Assembly: GCA_003149065.1 (NCBI GenBank)
Contig: QGFZ01000002.1
Span: forward strand, 434,001-498,000
DNA: 64,000 nucleotides
Direction: 5' to 3'
Origin: Ruminococcaceae bacterium R-25
GTDB taxonomy: Bacteria > Bacillota > Clostridia > Saccharofermentanales > Saccharofermentanaceae
Of the stretch, positions 27,646-35,054 are shown piece after piece. The stretch's first letter is position 1; every line of letters begins with the position of its first letter. Both the position numbers and the translations under genes were made by a program. The notes below the pieces were generated by a model. The model was not told where the DNA came from. It made no database searches and was given only the letters and a program-made list of their open reading frames with translations.

Positions 27646-27691
27646 TGATTAGACAAAAACTGAATATAAATGTGCTGTTCTTCAATATACG

Positions 27692-27715
27692 AATTATATT
27701 TGACACAATATAATT
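27692..27715 (+). promoter_or_regulatory. Candidate OhrR operator upstream of gpx-ohrR
   Basis: Perfect inverted repeat AATTATATT-TGACAC-AATATAATT, located 31 bases before the glutathione peroxidase ATG and containing TTGACA. An AT-rich palindrome beside a gene pair that includes ohrR fits OhrR autoregulation, but binding is inferred. Confidence 0.6.
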
Positions 27716-27746
27716 TAATCAAACATAACCGAAAGGAGAACACACA

Positions 27747-28289
27747 ATGTCCATATATGATTATTCAGTACCGACACCTAAGGGCGAGGAGATCTCTTTA
27801 AGAGATTACGAGGGTAAGGTTATCCTCATCGTAAATACTGCAACAGGCTGCGGCTTCACGCCTCACTATAAGCCGATCGAGCAGATGTATGAAGACCTTC
27901 ACGACAAGGGATTCGAAGTTATCGACATTCCCTGCAACCAGTTCGCAGGACAGACACCCGGCACTGATGAAGAGATCCACGAGTTCTGCCAGCTAAAGTA
28001 CAAGACACAGTTCCCTCAGATGAAGAAGTCTGATGTCAACGGTGAGAACGCACTTCCTCTGTTTAAATATCTTAAGGAGCAGAAGGGCTTCGAAGGATTC
28101 GGCAAGGGTCCCACAGCACTCGTTATGAGCAAGATGCTCGCAAAGAGCGACAAGGATTATGCGAGCAAGCCTGACATCAAGTGGAACTTCACGAAGTTCG
28201 TGGTAGACAGAAACGGCAATGTTGTTAAGCGTTTCGAACCTACAGCAGACATGAAGGAAGTAAGAGCTTTCGTTGAGAGCCTTATCTGA
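27747..28289 (+). CDS. gpx: Glutathione peroxidase-like thiol peroxidase
   Basis: 180 residues. Family motifs: VNTATGCGFTPHY with the active Cys35, IPCNQFAGQTPGT and WNFTKFVVDRNG. The codon at the active position is TGC, so this is the Cys form, not a selenoprotein. It reduces lipid or organic hydroperoxides, probably with thioredoxin since glutathione is rare in Clostridia; trxB at 15649 is a possible donor. It lies 12 bases before ohrR in one operon with a palindromic operator in front, so it is very likely induced by organic peroxides. Confidence 0.92.
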   Translation: MSIYDYSVPTPKGEEISLRDYEGKVILIVNTATGCGFTPHYKPIEQMYEDLHDKGFEVIDIPCNQFAGQTPGTDEEIHEFCQLKYKTQFPQMKKSDVNGENALPLFKYLKEQKGFEGFGKGPTALVMSKMLAKSDKDYASKPDIKWNFTKFVVDRNGNVVKRFEPTADMKEVRAFVESLI

Positions 28290-28301
28290 CAGGAGATATG
28301 C

Positions 28302-28727
28302 ATGAAGATCGATGAATCCATGAAACTTGATTCGCAGCTTTGTTTTCCCCTCTATGCAGCGTCAAGAAAAGTGGTAAACTTATACACGCCCTATCTAAAG
28401 CCTTTGGGCATTACGTATACGCAATACATAATGTTTCTGGTGCTTTGGGAGAAGGACGGCATCACGGTTGGAGAGCTTTGCAGAAGGCTTATGCTCGACA
28501 CCGGAACAGTTACTCCGATGCTCAAAAATACGGAGAAGCAGGGACTCATCAAGAGGACCAGAAGCGAAGAGGATGAGAGGGTAGTAGTCATCTCCCTCAC
28601 GGATGAAGGCAAGGCACTTTATAAGAAGGCCAGACAGATTCCGGAAAAGATCGGCTCATGCGTGAAGCTCGATAAGAGTGAAGCGGTGGCACTATATAAG
28701 ATTTTATATAAGCTCCTTAAAGAATGA
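28302..28727 (+). CDS. ohrR: OhrR-type MarR family peroxide sensor
   Basis: 141 residues. Begins MKIDESMKLDSQLCFPLYAA; the Cys14 in DSQLCFPLY is in the place of the reactive Cys15 of OhrR. The winged helix follows (TVGELCRRLMLDTGTVTPML; RTRSEEDERVVVISLTDEG). Oxidation of the Cys by organic peroxide releases the repressor from DNA. The gene is cotranscribed with gpx and likely binds the operator at 27692. A regulator of the 2-Cys or 1-Cys type cannot be decided; only one N-terminal Cys fits. Confidence 0.88.
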   Translation: MKIDESMKLDSQLCFPLYAASRKVVNLYTPYLKPLGITYTQYIMFLVLWEKDGITVGELCRRLMLDTGTVTPMLKNTEKQGLIKRTRSEEDERVVVISLTDEGKALYKKARQIPEKIGSCVKLDKSEAVALYKILYKLLKE

Positions 28728-28789
28728 GTAACCCGACCAAGATACGACATTCGTTTAGTTGCCTATTTAAGATCGAAAACAAAAAGAAG

Positions 28790-28822
28790 AACAAGCTGTC
28801 TCAAATGAGGCAGCTTGTTTTA
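28790..28822 (+). terminator. Terminator after ohrR
   Basis: AACAAGCTG and CAGCTTGTT arms with loop, then TT. Confidence 0.7.
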
Positions 28823-28829
28823 GTTTACT

Positions 28830-29164
28830 CATTTTGAAGACGAAAATCAGAAAATCGTCTGCAAAACGTGCAAATCAACGCGTTTTTGCACATCCTGTTG
28901 ACGAAAAATGAAAAATCGTCTACAAAACGAGCACACCCGGGTGCTTCACTTCATGTTGAATGAAAAAACTTCACCCAAATGTCGACTGCCCGGATGTTTC
29001 ACTTTGTTGCACTGAATTCCTTCACCCAAACATAGACTGCTGAAGCTGTTTCACATTTTGTTTCACGAAAATCCGAAAATCAGTGACAAAAAGTTGAAAT
29101 CAGGGATCATTTCAACTTTTTGTACAATGAAAATCGGAAAAACGGTGACAAAAAGTGAAACAGC
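28830..29164 (+). repeat. Composite palindromic repeat, copy C
   Basis: Four stem-loop units in the order GACG-type (28830-28876), GACG-type (28881-28930), CACG/GTGA-type (29046-29101) and again CACG/GTGA-type (29107-29162). Between the second and third is an extra segment (28931-29045) with TTCACCCAAA repeats. It is located between the convergent ohrR and XRE genes. Confidence 0.8.
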
Positions 29165-29449
29165 CCTTCAGGACCTTATTTGAGGCGAGAAAAAGAACCC
29201 CTGCACACCCCTCGGATAACACGCATGACGGCCTTAGAGGACTTTTTAGTGCACTAAAGACAAAACGGATATTTCGGGAACATATCCTGTTTGGTAATTT
29301 GGTATATACGATTTTTATGGACAGGATATATCGGGATTTCTTAAAATCTAATTGGAGAAAGGGAAAGGGTCAAAGCCCTACGGAATAGGGGCTTTGGCAT
29401 ACAAAAAACGCAATATTGGCGATAAGGGAGTAGATTTGGGAAAAGAAAG
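29165..29449 (+). other. Non-coding stretch with a 9-bp inverted repeat
   Basis: No convincing gene: a 77-codon frame at 29155 has no ribosome site and lies within repeat DNA. ATATCCTGT (29282-29290) and ACAGGATAT (29321-29329) form arms around a 30-base AT-rich loop, and AAAGCCC/GGGGCTTT (29372-29395) forms a further hairpin without a T-run. Function unknown. Confidence 0.4.
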
Positions 29450-29478
29450 AAGGAGATGAAGTCGTCATCTCCTTTTTT
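29450..29478 (-). terminator. Terminator between convergent genes, mainly for the XRE gene
   Basis: AAGGAGATGA and TCATCTCCTT arms with T-rich flanks on both strands. It lies 26 bases after the minus-strand XRE stop. Confidence 0.75.
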
Positions 29479-29503
29479 CATGCTGTTGTTTGTGCGGTGA
29501 TCT

Positions 29504-30379
29504 TTATGCGGCCGCCTGTGCCTGTGCTGCGAGCTTCCTTTTCTTCAGAAGCGTAATCGTCTGATAGATGATCAGGGCATAAACCGCAATGTTGAGGATC
29601 AGGCTGAGTGTGTTCTGCAATGTATAAGACTCGTTGTATCTGGTAAGCATCGTACCCGTGCTGACGGCCTGCATCAGTATCAGCCAGGAAGATGTCAGCA
29701 TGATAAACACAGGCCAGATCTTATGCTTGCTGTTCTTCATGAAAAAGAAGAACGTTGCAAGAGTACCGAGAATTCCCGGTAACATCAGGAGTACAAAGAT
29801 TGCAGTGACATTGAGAAAATCCCCGTTCTTAAATTCCACACTGAGAATGTTGCGAGGAAATACCCTCGTTAAGGTTTCTGCGCTTGTAATGCACATGGCT
29901 GTGAAAAATGCTCCGATGACTGCTCCCATTCTTTTGGGTGACAGGGAACCTTTTATAGCGTTGACCAATCCATAACCAAAAGCAAAAACTTTAAGAGCAA
30001 ATGCGATCAGGGTTACTACAACGGTTGAAGTAAGAATGTCTATACCCATATCACGCGTCAGCATGGCATTGAGCATAGGCACGATCAAACCGATGAGCGC
30101 CACTGCATAGAGCGCGATCATGATGTTGTTTGCAGTCTTGTTCTCAACTACAGGATTTCTTTCTACTACTTTTTCCATTTCTTTTCCGGATAAAAGGTCG
30201 TCAAGGCTCACTTCAAGGATCTGAGCAATCTTTGTGGTAGTAAGAAGGTCAGGGTAACGGTCGCCGCACTCCCATCTGGAAACAGATTGTCTTGTTACAT
30301 ATAACTGTTCTGCCAGAGACTGCTGCGTCATCCCCTTTGCTTCTCTTGCTCTTCTTAACTGTTCGCCAAATTCGACCAT
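29504..30379 (-). CDS. XRE-family regulator with a membrane domain
   Basis: 291 residues. Residues 1-62 are a helix-turn-helix: GEQLRRAREAKGMTQQSLAEQ, YVTRQSVSRWECGDRYPDL, ending LDDLLSGKE. From residue 85 on there are six or seven hydrophobic segments without known enzyme motifs. Such proteins join a DNA-binding head to a membrane sensor. A single gene, convergent with ohrR. The signal and target are unknown; an inverted repeat near its 5' end was not found. Confidence 0.8.
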   Translation of the reverse strand: MVEFGEQLRRAREAKGMTQQSLAEQLYVTRQSVSRWECGDRYPDLLTTTKIAQILEVSLDDLLSGKEMEKVVERNPVVENKTANNIMIALYAVALIGLIVPMLNAMLTRDMGIDILTSTVVVTLIAFALKVFAFGYGLVNAIKGSLSPKRMGAVIGAFFTAMCITSAETLTRVFPRNILSVEFKNGDFLNVTAIFVLLMLPGILGTLATFFFFMKNSKHKIWPVFIMLTSSWLILMQAVSTGTMLTRYNESYTLQNTLSLILNIAVYALIIYQTITLLKKRKLAAQAQAAA

Positions 30380-30496
30380 GTCAAATCCGTTCCTTTCGTG
30401 AAATCACCTGCAGATGTGAGTTTAGTATCGTCTTCGGCCTCGAAAACATCAAGCACCACCCTGTAAGAATCGTGTCACCAATACGGTGCGCTCCGT

Positions 30497-30521
30497 AAAA
30501 ACACGTCAACTGCGCGTGTTT
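30497..30521 (-). terminator. Bidirectional hairpin AAAACACG
   Basis: AAAACACG and CGTGTTTT arms in the gap between trpS and the XRE gene start. A possible second terminator for trpS. Confidence 0.5.
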
Positions 30522-30528
30522 TGCCACA

Positions 30529-30559
30529 AAAAAAGCTGTCCCAGAAACCGGAACAGCTT
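30529..30559 (-). terminator. Terminator after trpS
   Basis: On the minus strand AAGCTGT and ACAGCTT arms with a T-run of seven. Confidence 0.85.
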
Positions 30560-30584
30560 ATGCAATTTATTCTGAAATCAATCC

Positions 30585-31574
30585 TCAGATCCTGCCGAAT
30601 CCGACTGCCTTTCTTACGAGCTCGTACTTTTCCTTTGCGATCTCGTTTGTATAATCGCGGCCTGCGTCAAGAATATCGTTGATGATGCCGCTGTTAATTA
30701 CTTCGTTGTACTTTTCCTGGAAAGGAACGACCTTTTCAACAACTGCGTCTGCAACTGCCTTCTTGAGGTCGCCGTAACCGCCGCCTTCGAACTTGGCAAC
30801 TGCATCTTCGATCGTACAGCCTGTGAATACTGAGTAGATCGTAAGAAGGTTGGATACGCCGGGCTTCTCGTCCTCGTCGAACTTGATGATGCCGTCTGAG
30901 TCAGTAACTGCGCTCATGATCTTCTTTCTGATCGTCTTCTCAGGATCAGAGAGGAAGACAGATGCCTTCGGGTTATCTGTGGACTTGCTCATCTTCTGTG
31001 TAGGAGTCTGAAGGTCACGGATCTTGGCGCCGATCGTAGGGATCAGGGGCTCAGGGATCTTGAAAAGTTCGCCGTAACGGTTATTGAACCTGATAGCGAG
31101 GTTTCTTGCGAGCTCAACGTGCTGCTTTTGGTCGATTCCGGTAGGAACGTACTTAGGATCGTAGAGAAGGATATCAGCTGCCATAAGGTCAGGATATGTT
31201 ACGAGGCCTTCTGTGAAAGCTTCGTGAAGTGCTGACTTAGCCTTGAACTGATGCATTCTCGTAAGATCGCCGTGAGGTGTGTGGCATTCGAAGATCCAGG
31301 ACAGATTTGCGTGATAGAGATTCTCCGACTGAATGTAGATGTGCATGTTGGGAAGATCCGGATCGACGCCGCAAGCGATATACATTGCGATTGCGTTGAT
31401 GATGTTCCTGTGCAGAGCCTCAGGATCCTGGGGTACTGTGATTGCATGCATATCAGGGACGAAGAGCAATGTCTCATAGTCTTTCTGATAGTTTACGACC
31501 TGCGAGATGCCACCCGCATAATTTCCGATCGTAAGCGAACCGCTGGGCTGAAGGCCCGTAAGTAATCTGTCCAT
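30585..31574 (-). CDS. trpS: Tryptophanyl-tRNA synthetase
   Basis: 329 residues, usual length. LTGLQPSGSLTIGNYAGG carries the HIGH equivalent TIGN; KMSKSTDNP is the KMSKS loop; GIDQKQH binds the adenylate region. Charges tRNA-Trp in the cytosol. GGAGG lies upstream of the ATG at 31574. No T-box is seen upstream: the divergent gene starts only 81 bases away. Single gene with terminator. Confidence 0.95.
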   Translation of the reverse strand: MDRLLTGLQPSGSLTIGNYAGGISQVVNYQKDYETLLFVPDMHAITVPQDPEALHRNIINAIAMYIACGVDPDLPNMHIYIQSENLYHANLSWIFECHTPHGDLTRMHQFKAKSALHEAFTEGLVTYPDLMAADILLYDPKYVPTGIDQKQHVELARNLAIRFNNRYGELFKIPEPLIPTIGAKIRDLQTPTQKMSKSTDNPKASVFLSDPEKTIRKKIMSAVTDSDGIIKFDEDEKPGVSNLLTIYSVFTGCTIEDAVAKFEGGGYGDLKKAVADAVVEKVVPFQEKYNEVINSGIINDILDAGRDYTNEIAKEKYELVRKAVGFGRI

Positions 31575-31655
31575 AACTAACCTCCGTTGTCTTAAAGACG
31601 ACTAATATTAACACTTTATAATATAATTATCAAAAAACAAACTGGGGTTTACCGC

Positions 31656-32384
31656 TTGCTTTATATACTTACAGCTCTGAAATGCGAAGCATCTGCACTC
31701 ACCGGACTTTCCGGCGAGATAGTCGTCACGGGCGTCGGCGGATGTGCAATAAGCACGATCTCGAAAATCGGATTGACCCCAAACGATTATGTTCTCAACG
31801 TCGGCATCTGTGCAGGAAAAGATATCGGGAAAGGTTATCTAATCAATCAGGTGATCTCAGATGTTACCGGCAGAAGGTTTTATCCGGACATCCTTTTCGA
31901 ATCGGGCGCACCTGAGATGAGCATTACGACATCTTCGGAGGTCGTAACATCTGTGGAAGAAGGCATGCTTTACGACATGGAATCCTCGCTCGTATGCGAT
32001 ACGGTCTTGAAAGTGATCCCGCCTTCAAATCTCGCACTCTACAAAGTCGTTTCCGACAGCGGTGAAAAGTTCCCTTCAAAGAATGAAGTGACAGAACTGA
32101 TAAGAGCGCATGTTGATGAGATAAAGAAGATCGCTGAATTGCTGGCCGGTTCTGACATGCTGAAGAGTTATGAGTTCCTGCCTGAAAGCGTTTTCGAAGA
32201 GATGCGCCTGACGCAGTATATGCGAAATGAATTAAAAGATATCGAGCATTATTGCGTTGCAGCAGGAAGAGAAGATGAGCTTATGGCCTTGCTCGAAAAG
32301 CTTCGCAAAGAAGAAAGGCTCCCCGTAAAGGATAAGAAGGCCGGAAGGGAGGTGCTCGATGAGATTTACTCATATCTACGTTGA
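31656..32384 (+). CDS. Nucleoside phosphorylase/MTAN-superfamily protein
   Basis: 242 residues from a TTG at 31656, since no ATG fits. Resembles the PNP/UDP phosphorylase fold: an N-terminal YILTALKCEASAL, the central VLNVGICAGKD loop and GMLYDMESSLVCDTV, in which DMES is the equivalent of the MEGAA-like ribose-binding Glu motif of MTA/SAH nucleosidase. It would cleave or phosphorolyse a nucleoside. The next gene, a radical-SAM lyase-like protein, overlaps its 3' end by 26 bases, so the two are coupled. Possibly it removes 5'-deoxyadenosine made by radical SAM turnover (inference). Confidence 0.7.
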   Translation: MLYILTALKCEASALTGLSGEIVVTGVGGCAISTISKIGLTPNDYVLNVGICAGKDIGKGYLINQVISDVTGRRFYPDILFESGAPEMSITTSSEVVTSVEEGMLYDMESSLVCDTVLKVIPPSNLALYKVVSDSGEKFPSKNEVTELIRAHVDEIKKIAELLAGSDMLKSYEFLPESVFEEMRLTQYMRNELKDIEHYCVAAGREDELMALLEKLRKEERLPVKDKKAGREVLDEIYSYLR

Positions 32385-33333
32385 GGAAAGAGCATTTGAG
32401 TTCCCTCTGACAAATGAGATCCTCGCAAAGCTCACGGACGCCAGCGTTATAAAGATCCGTCACTACAAAGATGTTTTCGACAGGAAGAGGCAGAACAGCG
32501 TTTTGCAAAGAAATCACCGCTCGCTGATCCTCGCAGTAAGGGACGGCAACAGGATCTTTAAGGGCGCGCCGGTGTGCCAGTCCATGGGGCAGAAGAATTT
32601 CTACTACGCGAGTTCCATGATGAACTGTCCTTTCGACTGCGAATACTGTTATCTCAAGGGCATGTATCCGTCTTCGAACATGGTCGTTTTCGTAAACCTG
32701 GAAGACTACAGAAAAGACGTCTGTGAGAAATTAAAAGAAGGGCCGATGTATGTCTGCGCTTCATATGACACTGATCTTCTCGCCATGAACGGCCTTACGG
32801 GACACGCTGATTTCTGGACAGATCTTTGCCTTACGCACGATGACCTCCTCGTGGAATTAAGGACCAAAGCAGCGCCGTCTGTTTTTAAGAATGTGCCAAA
32901 CGTAATATATGCTTTTACCGTGTCGCCTGAAGAAGTCGTCTCAGGATTTGAGAGCGGCACGGCGGGTATCGGCGCGAGGATAAATGCTGCTTCAAAAGCA
33001 ATTGAAGCGGGTGTAAAAGTCCGCCTTTGTTTCGACCCCATAATCAAGATCCCTGACTGGGAAAAGGCATACGGAAAGCTGATAGCTGAGTGTGTTTCTT
33101 CGATCGATTTCGGTAAGCTCACGGATGTCAGCGTCGGTACTTTCAGGATCTCGGCAGATTACTTAAACAAGATGCGCAAGTCATATCCTGATTCAAAGAC
33201 CGCGTGGTATCCTTATGTAATAAAGGACGGCGTCGCACAGTACGAACCTGATACTGATAAGGCGATGCAGGAGTACGTTTCGGGACTTCTCGAAAAGCAT
33301 ATCGGAAGGGAGAAGATCTTCACATGGAATTAA
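32359..33333 (+). CDS. Radical-SAM protein of the spore photoproduct lyase family
   Basis: 324 residues, start ATG at 32359 with GGGAGG upstream, inside the previous gene. CPFDCEYCYLKGMYP is the CxxxCxxC [4Fe-4S] cluster; the preceding YYASSMMNC and following YPSSNMVVF match spore photoproduct lyases (SplB). SplB repairs the spore thymine dimer in DNA with SAM. No other spore gene is in the window, and the protein has unusual company (nucleosidase, SDR), so a different substrate is possible. The end overlaps the SDR gene by 10 bases. Confidence 0.8.
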   Translation: MRFTHIYVEERAFEFPLTNEILAKLTDASVIKIRHYKDVFDRKRQNSVLQRNHRSLILAVRDGNRIFKGAPVCQSMGQKNFYYASSMMNCPFDCEYCYLKGMYPSSNMVVFVNLEDYRKDVCEKLKEGPMYVCASYDTDLLAMNGLTGHADFWTDLCLTHDDLLVELRTKAAPSVFKNVPNVIYAFTVSPEEVVSGFESGTAGIGARINAASKAIEAGVKVRLCFDPIIKIPDWEKAYGKLIAECVSSIDFGKLTDVSVGTFRISADYLNKMRKSYPDSKTAWYPYVIKDGVAQYEPDTDKAMQEYVSGLLEKHIGREKIFTWN

Positions 33334-34019
33334 AGACAGCGATCGTCACCGGAGCGTCATCCGGCATCGGACTTGCGATAGCAAAGATGCTCTCATCTGA
33401 AGGTTATAAGGTCTACGGCATCGGCAGGATCTTTCCTGAGGATGCGGACTTTTTCGAGAAGAGGTTGTCGTTAGATATACGAGATACGGATATTCTTTTA
33501 AAGAAAATATCTGAAATAAAGAAAGTCGACCTCCTGGTCAATGCTGCAGGTTCGGCTTACTACGGCCTTGCAGAGTTCAATACGGCTGACCAGATAAAGG
33601 AGATGTGCAGGGTAGACTTAGAGGCTCCCATGATCCTCACGTCTGCATTGCTTCCTAAGCTCAAGGACACAAAGGGCATGGTGATCAATATCGCATCAGT
33701 CACCTCAACGAGGATCAATACGCACGGCGCGGCATACGGCGCTCTGAAGGCAGGTCTTCGAAGCTACGGCAGAAGTCTTTACGAAGAGGTCAGGAAGACC
33801 GGTATCAGAGTCGTTACGGTCTGCCCGGATCTCACGCTCGGAACCAAGCTCTACAGGAACGCCGACTTCACGCCGTCTGAAGAAGAGGGCTGCTTCCTGC
33901 TCCCGGAAGATACCGCCGAGTGCGTCAAATCGATCATCAACATGCGTGAGGGCGCGGCCGTCACAGAGGTCGAAGTCAGACCCCAGTTCAACAGGATCGA
34001 GAAGAAGAAGAAAGGCTGA
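33324..34019 (+). CDS. Short-chain dehydrogenase/reductase
   Basis: 231 residues. Classical SDR: TGASSGIGLAIAKML binds NAD(P), LVNAAGSAYYGL (NAAG) and ASVTS are the inner motifs, and YGALK gives the catalytic Tyr and Lys. It starts inside the end of the SplB-like gene with GGAAGGGA upstream, completing a three-gene operon. The substrate is unknown. Close coupling in one operon suggests a pathway with the radical-SAM product. Confidence 0.82.
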   Translation: MELKTAIVTGASSGIGLAIAKMLSSEGYKVYGIGRIFPEDADFFEKRLSLDIRDTDILLKKISEIKKVDLLVNAAGSAYYGLAEFNTADQIKEMCRVDLEAPMILTSALLPKLKDTKGMVINIASVTSTRINTHGAAYGALKAGLRSYGRSLYEEVRKTGIRVVTVCPDLTLGTKLYRNADFTPSEEEGCFLLPEDTAECVKSIINMREGAAVTEVEVRPQFNRIEKKKKG

Positions 34020-34024
34020 GACTG

Positions 34025-34072
34025 AAAATCCCCGCAAAGTTCCCGACTTGCAGTGACTTTGCAGGGATTTTT
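34025..34072 (+). terminator. Terminator of the nucleosidase-Spl-SDR operon
   Basis: AAAATCCC(C)GCAAAGT and ACTTTGCAGGGATTTT arms, followed by TT. The arm CAAAGT/ACTTTG is the same motif as in the 63-bp repeats at 13.5 kb. Confidence 0.85.
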
Positions 34073-34184
34073 TATGCCTGCCCAAGTCTTGTGGTCAAAC
34101 CGGCCAATTTTCGCGGTGAGAAATATTACATTTTTCCAAAAAATTTATCGAAAAAAATATAAAAAAGTCTTGAAACCCTATTGT

Positions 34185-34275
34185 TTGACAGATTTCTGCT
34201 CGTTTATTACAGTACGATTACAAGCACAATATATTGGGTTTTGCCATTGACACAACCACAACATATAGGTAATCT
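34185..34275 (+). promoter_or_regulatory. nrdGD promoter with two NrdR-box-like sites
   Basis: TTGACA (34185-34190), 17-base spacer, TACAGT (34208-34213). Two similar boxes follow: GCACAATATATTGGGT (34224-34239) and CCACAACATATAGGTA (34256-34271). Their starts are 32 bases apart, the helical spacing known for tandem NrdR boxes. A second TTGACA at 34247 overlaps the site. NrdR would repress nrd genes when dATP/ATP is high. Confidence 0.7.
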
Positions 34276-34345
34276 TTAAGAGCGTCACGGAGAGTACCGG
34301 GGCGCATTCGCACCTATTTTCAATCTAGAAGCGAGGTATTGGGGC

Positions 34346-35044
34346 ATGATCTTAGGCGGACTTCAGAAGTTAACACTTTTGGACTTCCCCGGGAACGTGG
34401 CTTGTACGGTATTTACCGTCGGCTGCAACTTGAGATGTCCCTTCTGCCACAACCCGGCATTGGTTTTCAATCCCCCGGAAGAGTACAGGATCAGCGAAGA
34501 CGAGTTTTTCGCTTTTCTCAAGAAAAGACAGGGGATCCTTGACGGAGTTGCTATCACAGGCGGCGAACCGCTTCTGCATCCTGACATTGGTGAGTTTATC
34601 GCAAAGATCAAGTCGATGGGTTACAAGGTAAAGCTTGATACCAACGGTACGTTTCCGGACAGACTGGAGAAGATCCTCTCTGAAGGCAATGTCGATTATG
34701 TGGCGATGGACGTTAAGAACACCTTTGACAAGTATGCGGAGACTGTCGGGATCAAGAACTTCGATGTGGAACTCATCAAGAGGAGCATCAAGGTGATCAA
34801 GGACAGCGGAGTCGCCCACGAGTTCAGAACCACTGTGGTATCGCCCCTGCATAAGGCCGAAGATTTCGAAAAGATCGCAGGTCAGGTGGAAGGAACTGAG
34901 AATTACTTCCTCCAGAACTTCGTAGATTCAGGAGATCTTTTAAACGGCGAAGGGTTAACAGAGCTGCCGCGCGAAGAATTGGAAAAAGCTTTGGAAGGTG
35001 CAAAGAAAATAATACCGCAAGCAAAAATCCGCGGAGAGAGTTAA
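34346..35044 (+). CDS. nrdG: Anaerobic ribonucleotide reductase activase
   Basis: 232 residues, a radical-SAM protein. GCNLRCPFCHNPAL is the CxxxCxxC cluster, ITGGEPLL the GGE motif, and KLDTNGTFPD a third radical-SAM motif. It uses SAM to generate the glycyl radical on NrdD. Placed before nrdD rather than behind it, 10 bases upstream, which is the less common order. It has tandem NrdR-like boxes in front. Similar proteins activate pyruvate-formate lyase, but the direct nrdD neighbour decides the assignment. Confidence 0.9.
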   Translation: MILGGLQKLTLLDFPGNVACTVFTVGCNLRCPFCHNPALVFNPPEEYRISEDEFFAFLKKRQGILDGVAITGGEPLLHPDIGEFIAKIKSMGYKVKLDTNGTFPDRLEKILSEGNVDYVAMDVKNTFDKYAETVGIKNFDVELIKRSIKVIKDSGVAHEFRTTVVSPLHKAEDFEKIAGQVEGTENYFLQNFVDSGDLLNGEGLTELPREELEKALEGAKKIIPQAKIRGES

Positions 35045-35054
35045 GGAGAGGACC

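Noticed and set aside
27747-28289. Possible selenoprotein glutathione peroxidase
   Set aside because: The active-site codon is TGC for Cys, no in-frame TGA.
29155-29388. 77-codon frame on the plus strand
   Set aside because: No ribosome site, begins inside a repeat unit, no recognisable protein features.
30585-31655. T-box in front of trpS
   Set aside because: Only 81 bases separate trpS from the divergent gene and no T-box sequence is present.
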